Source: Sipunculus nudus | Taxonomy: Eukaryota; Annelida; Sipuncula; Golfingiida; Sipunculidae | Direction: 5' to 3' | DNA length: 64,000 nucleotides | Assembly (NCBI GenBank): GCA_026874595.1 | Contig: CM049318.1 | Span: 36,723,956 to 36,787,955 of the forward strand | Shown: piece by piece, positions 60,310-64,000 of the stretch | Layout of the letters: each line of letters begins with the position of its first letter | How positions within the stretch are numbered: position 1 is the stretch's first letter | The notes under the pieces: model-generated | Told to the model about the DNA's origin: nothing | Databases searched by the model: none | Seen by the model: only the letters and a program-made list of their open reading frames with translations | Made by a program: the position numbers and the translations under genes

Positions 60310-60835
60310 AACCAGGGATGTGGTCGAGTCCACCCCTTCCGATTCCGAGTGCAAGTCCAAGCTACTCGAGTCAAAGTCCGAGTCCATGATGTTCGAGTCC
60401 AAGTCCACCTTCTTCGAGCCCGGGTCATCTGTAACCCGAGTCCAATAAAAGTATCGTTAAAAGGAAAAAAGTAAAAAGAAATAAAGGAAATTTAAAATGG
60501 AAATATGAAATTACTATAATTATTTGAATGCTAGTTTACAATTAGTTTACACGTGCTCTTACTTGAATGTTTAGTTACATTTAGCTCCCGAAGCAGATCG
60601 AGCTAAAGCTTTGTATATATGTAGTCTTTTTTATTGTAATATTCTGTTAGCATTTCGCGCATGTATATAAATGTGTCCTTATGGGACATAGCTTTCCCTC
60701 TGCTGAACTCGACCTGATATCTCGAGTCATTATCTCCAAGTCCGAGTATAAGTCTGTGTCCAGGAACCTCGAGTCCAAGCCCCCCCCCCCAAAAAAAAAA
60801 AAGTGGACCAGTCTGGACTCGGGTCCTCTATCTAT
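60310..60835. mobile_element. Probable non-autonomous DNA element rich in GAGTCC/GACTCG
   Basis: Runs of CGAGTCCAAGTCC-type words at the left (60327-60445) and TCCAAGTCCGAGT, CTCGAGTCCAAG and GGACTCGGGTCC at the right (60715-60825) are partly inverted around an AT-rich core. No ends or duplication could be fixed. Confidence 0.45.
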
Positions 60836-61157
60836 GACCTACATTAGATTTAAAGCTGCCCATTCACCTACCTTTTGAAAAGGAATTTATGTGATTTCTG
60901 GGTTTCTCTGTCTAAATATTAATGAACTAAGGGTAATTTTGGTTGTGAAAAGTTCATATATAAGGCCTTGTAGGATGTATGGACTTGTTTATCAACAACA
61001 TGTTTGTAAACACAGCAATGTTGACACACGGGAAAAACATGTAACCTAATGTGATAGATTGCATATATGCGGAGGTAGAAAGGTTACTTGTTGCAAAAAC
61101 GCCATTTGCAAAGCTCTGCATGGCTTATCTGACTTGCTGCGATATGCCCTTGTTGGT

Positions 61158-63095
61158 TTTTAGCTCAGCTGACTGAAAGTCATCTGAGCTATAGCGATCA
61201 CTCTTTGTCCGTCGTCCGTCTGTCCGTCTGTCCGTCCGTTAACCAGGCACAAATCGTAACCGCTGGACCTAGAACCTTGTAACTTGGCATTCTGAGAGGT
61301 CCATGAAAAATCTCCTTGGAAACCAGAAATTAGGTCTCTGTTACCCATATCCTTCGCGCTATGGGTCCCCAAAGTACCCCCCAGAAAAGTCAAAAATTTC
61401 ATACAAAAACATCAATATCTCATTAATTACATCACTGATGGTCATGATTTTTTGCATACATATTGATCATGAGATGTTCCATCAGTTCCTGCAGACTGGT
61501 GGCGCCATCTGTATTTTTCGATTTTTTACGAATTTTTTTCTCTATTTTTGAGACCTTTAAAAATGTGAACATCTGTTAACAAGGCACAAATTGTAAAGAC
61601 TGGACCTAGAATCTTCATTCTTGAGACATTGAGAGTCAATGATAAAATGTCCATGGAAACCAGAAATTAGGTCTCTGTTACCCATATCCTTCGAGCTATG
61701 GGGCCCCGAAGTACCCCCCAGAATAGTCAAAAATTTCATACAAAAACTTCAATATCTCATTAACTACATTACTGATGGTCATGATTTTTTGCATGGATAT
61801 TGATCATGGAGTGTTTCATCAGTTCTGCAGACTGGTGGCGCCACCTGTATTTTTTCAATTTTTACGAATTTTTTTCTCTATTTTTGAGACCTTAAGATGG
61901 GGTCATCTGTTAACAGGGCACAAATCGTAACGACTGGACCTAGAATCTTCTCTCTTGACATGCAGAGAGGCCCATAAAAAGTCTCCTTGGAAACCTGAAA
62001 TTAGGTCTCTGTTACCCATAACCTCTGAGCTATGGGGCTCCGAAGTACCCCCCAGAATAATGGAAAATTTGATACAAAAGTTCAAGTAACTGATCAACTA
62101 TTGCATTGATCACCATGATTCTTTGCATTGATTTTGATCATGGGGTGTTTCATCAGTTTCTGCAGACTGGTGGTGCCACCTGTATTTTTTCGATTTTTAC
62201 GTGTTTTTTCTCTATTTTTGAGACATTAAAAGATGCAGTCATTGGTTAACAGGGCACAAATCCTAATGACTGGACCTAGAATCGTCTCTCTTGACATGCA
62301 GGGAGGCCCATAAAAAGTCTCCTTGGAAACCTGAAACTAGGTCTCTGTTACCCATAACCTCTGAGCTATGGGGCTCCGAAGTACCCCCCAGATAATGGAA
62401 AATTTGATACAAAAGTTCAAGTAACTGATCAACTATTGCATTGATCACCATGATTCTTTGCATTGATTTTGATCATGGGGTGTTTCATCAGTTTCTGCAG
62501 ACTGGTGGTGCCACCTGTATTTTTCCGATTTTTACGTGTTTTTTTCTCTATTTTTGAGACATTAAAAGATGCAGTCATCGGTTAACAGGGCACAAAACCT
62601 AATGACTGGACCTATAACCGTCTCTCTTGACATGCAGGGAGGCCCATGAAAAGTCTCCTTGGAAACCTGAAACTAGGTCTCTGTTACCCATAACCTCTGA
62701 GCTATGGGGCTCAGAAGTACCCCCCAGAATAATGGAAAATTTGATACAAAAGCTCAAATATCTGAACAACTATTGCATTGATCACCATGATTCTTTGTAT
62801 GGATATTGATCATGGGATGTTTCATCAGTTTCTGCAGTCTGGTGGCGCCACCTGTATTTTTTTCGATTTTTACGAATTATTTTCTCTATTTATGAGACCT
62901 TAAGATGGGGTCATCTGTTAACAGGGCACAAATCGTAACGCCTGGACCTAGAATCTTCTCTCTTGACATGCAGGGAGGCCCATTAAAAGTCTCCTTAGAA
63001 ACTTAGAAAAAGGTCTCTGTTACCCATTTTCTTCGAGCTATGGGGCTCCCAAGTACCCCCCAGAATGATGGAAAATTTGATACAAAAGCTCAGAT
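61158..63095. repeat. About 335-bp tandem-unit repeat, large copy (five to six units)
   Basis: Starts with TTTTAGCTCAGCTGACTGAA, TCATCTGAGCTATAGCGATC and TTTGTCCGTCGTCCGTCTGT. The phrase GCAGACTGGTGG.GCCA(C/T)CTGT recurs near 61493, 61828, 62162, 62496 and 62833, a period of about 335 bp. Each unit also has TGGACCTAGAATCTTC-like and TACCCCCCAGA phrases. The short minus-strand frames (e.g. 61557-61739) are repeat translation. Confidence 0.85.
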
Positions 63096-64000
63096 GTTAA
63101 CCTTAGTCATGCAACCTTATAGCCTATTTGTCTACACATATAACATCTGACCTGAAATATTCTATGAATATTTATTATGCTGTACAAAGTCAACTAATGT
63201 TTATGTATACATAAGATTATTCCAAAAATAAGATTTCTGTATTCTGATTTTGCATTCACTAGCCATCTATTAATATTCAGAATATATTGATACAAAAAAA
63301 AGTTAATATATTAGCATGAAAAACACTTTGTTCAACAAAATAACTATTTGCTAACTGATAAAAGTATCTATAAATCTCTTTTACATAGTAACAACACCAG
63401 ATCTCATCAACACCTTTAGTCTCTATAAATAGCCTTCACACAATCCCAACATCAGTTCACATCAAGATTCTAGACATCCATAAATAACTTTGGCATGATG
63501 GCAAGATTACAAGTGGAACACATGTTTTAACCTTCAACTGTTCCTACAACTTGGTATGCATTTTCATGGTAAGTTAAGTGTTTTATTTTAAACCAGTCAA
63601 TACAAATTTATATGTAAAATGTCGCCTTACCAGCAGAAATCCTGAAACCCCATAAAACTGATTTCATGCCAATCTGTCCTCCAGTGTGACATAACTCCTC
63701 TACACACATATCACCCAAGCACTAAACCTGCTGTTTATTCCATTACACATGTTTCCATGAGGCCTTGTTGTTTTACACTAGAAAAAATATAGTTGTTCCA
63801 TTTTCTCAACACCAGGTTATGTGCTCAAGTTTGGTATGTTGATTTATCATTTATTCATTGTCTGTGCATTCCAGAACAAAAAAAACCTTGCAGTTCCACT
63901 TTATTTCTAGTCTGTATGCGCAACATGCTGTTACCAGCAAAATTTAATTCTTGCAATACCAGTTAAAACTAATGTCTGATGACTACATATTCATTAGATT
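63096..64000. other. Intergenic, no gene recognised
   Basis: AT-rich sequence after the repeat; nothing supported. Confidence 0.35.

Overview
This is eukaryotic nuclear DNA: AT-rich, with introns bounded by GT..AG, poly(A) signals, microsatellites and many transposable elements. The dispersed repeats with GTCCGTCC-type heads, the arrays of AGGTCA-containing repeats, a CARD-NACHT-LRR gene and an Arg-rich peptide family suggest a marine lophotrochozoan invertebrate, most likely a mollusc. That placement is inference; no gene here names the species.

Layout. Positions 1-7.9 kb hold the last five coding exons of a plus-strand gene I do not recognise, with repeat families in its introns. From 7.9 to 15.7 kb there are only repeats, including two terminal-inverted-repeat elements. 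At 15.76-17.47 kb lies a two-exon plus-strand gene for a secreted precursor: signal peptide, Asp/Glu-rich propiece, furin-type site, and an Arg-rich amphipathic C-terminal peptide. A TTAA-flanked MITE and then about 5 kb of a 32-bp satellite (18.34-23.40 kb) follow. From 23.4 to 28.2 kb there are dispersed repeats. A six-exon minus-strand NLR gene (CARD-NACHT-LRR, about 824 aa) occupies 28.29-33.89 kb. At 36.6-45.2 kb there is a tandem duplication whose first copy carries a 6.8-kb insertion, which itself contains a nested, decayed CR1/Jockey-group LINE. From 46 to 53 kb there are hAT-like MITEs, a SINE head, a degraded L1-like LINE and GGACA minisatellites. A 5'-truncated L1-like LINE with a 13-bp target-site duplication lies at 53.5-55.6 kb, just upstream of a second copy of the secreted-precursor gene (55.98-57.70 kb). 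The last 6 kb is repeat, ending in a tandem array with a period of about 335 bp.

Most interesting content. The two precursor genes (187 and 185 aa by my splice models) share the signal-peptide region, an N-terminal NHxYQxR motif, an acidic propiece, a phase-1 intron of about 1.15 kb that carries GACA/GAGA microsatellite in both copies, an R-x-K-R cleavage site followed directly by WLG, and a C-terminal block AARRRR. The predicted mature peptides (39 and 37 residues) each have a net charge near +16. This looks like an uncharacterised family of host-defence peptides whose acidic propiece neutralises the cationic peptide until it is cleaved. An immune-receptor gene lies between the two copies, so the window may be part of an innate-immunity region. 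Function, family membership and co-regulation are inferred, not shown.
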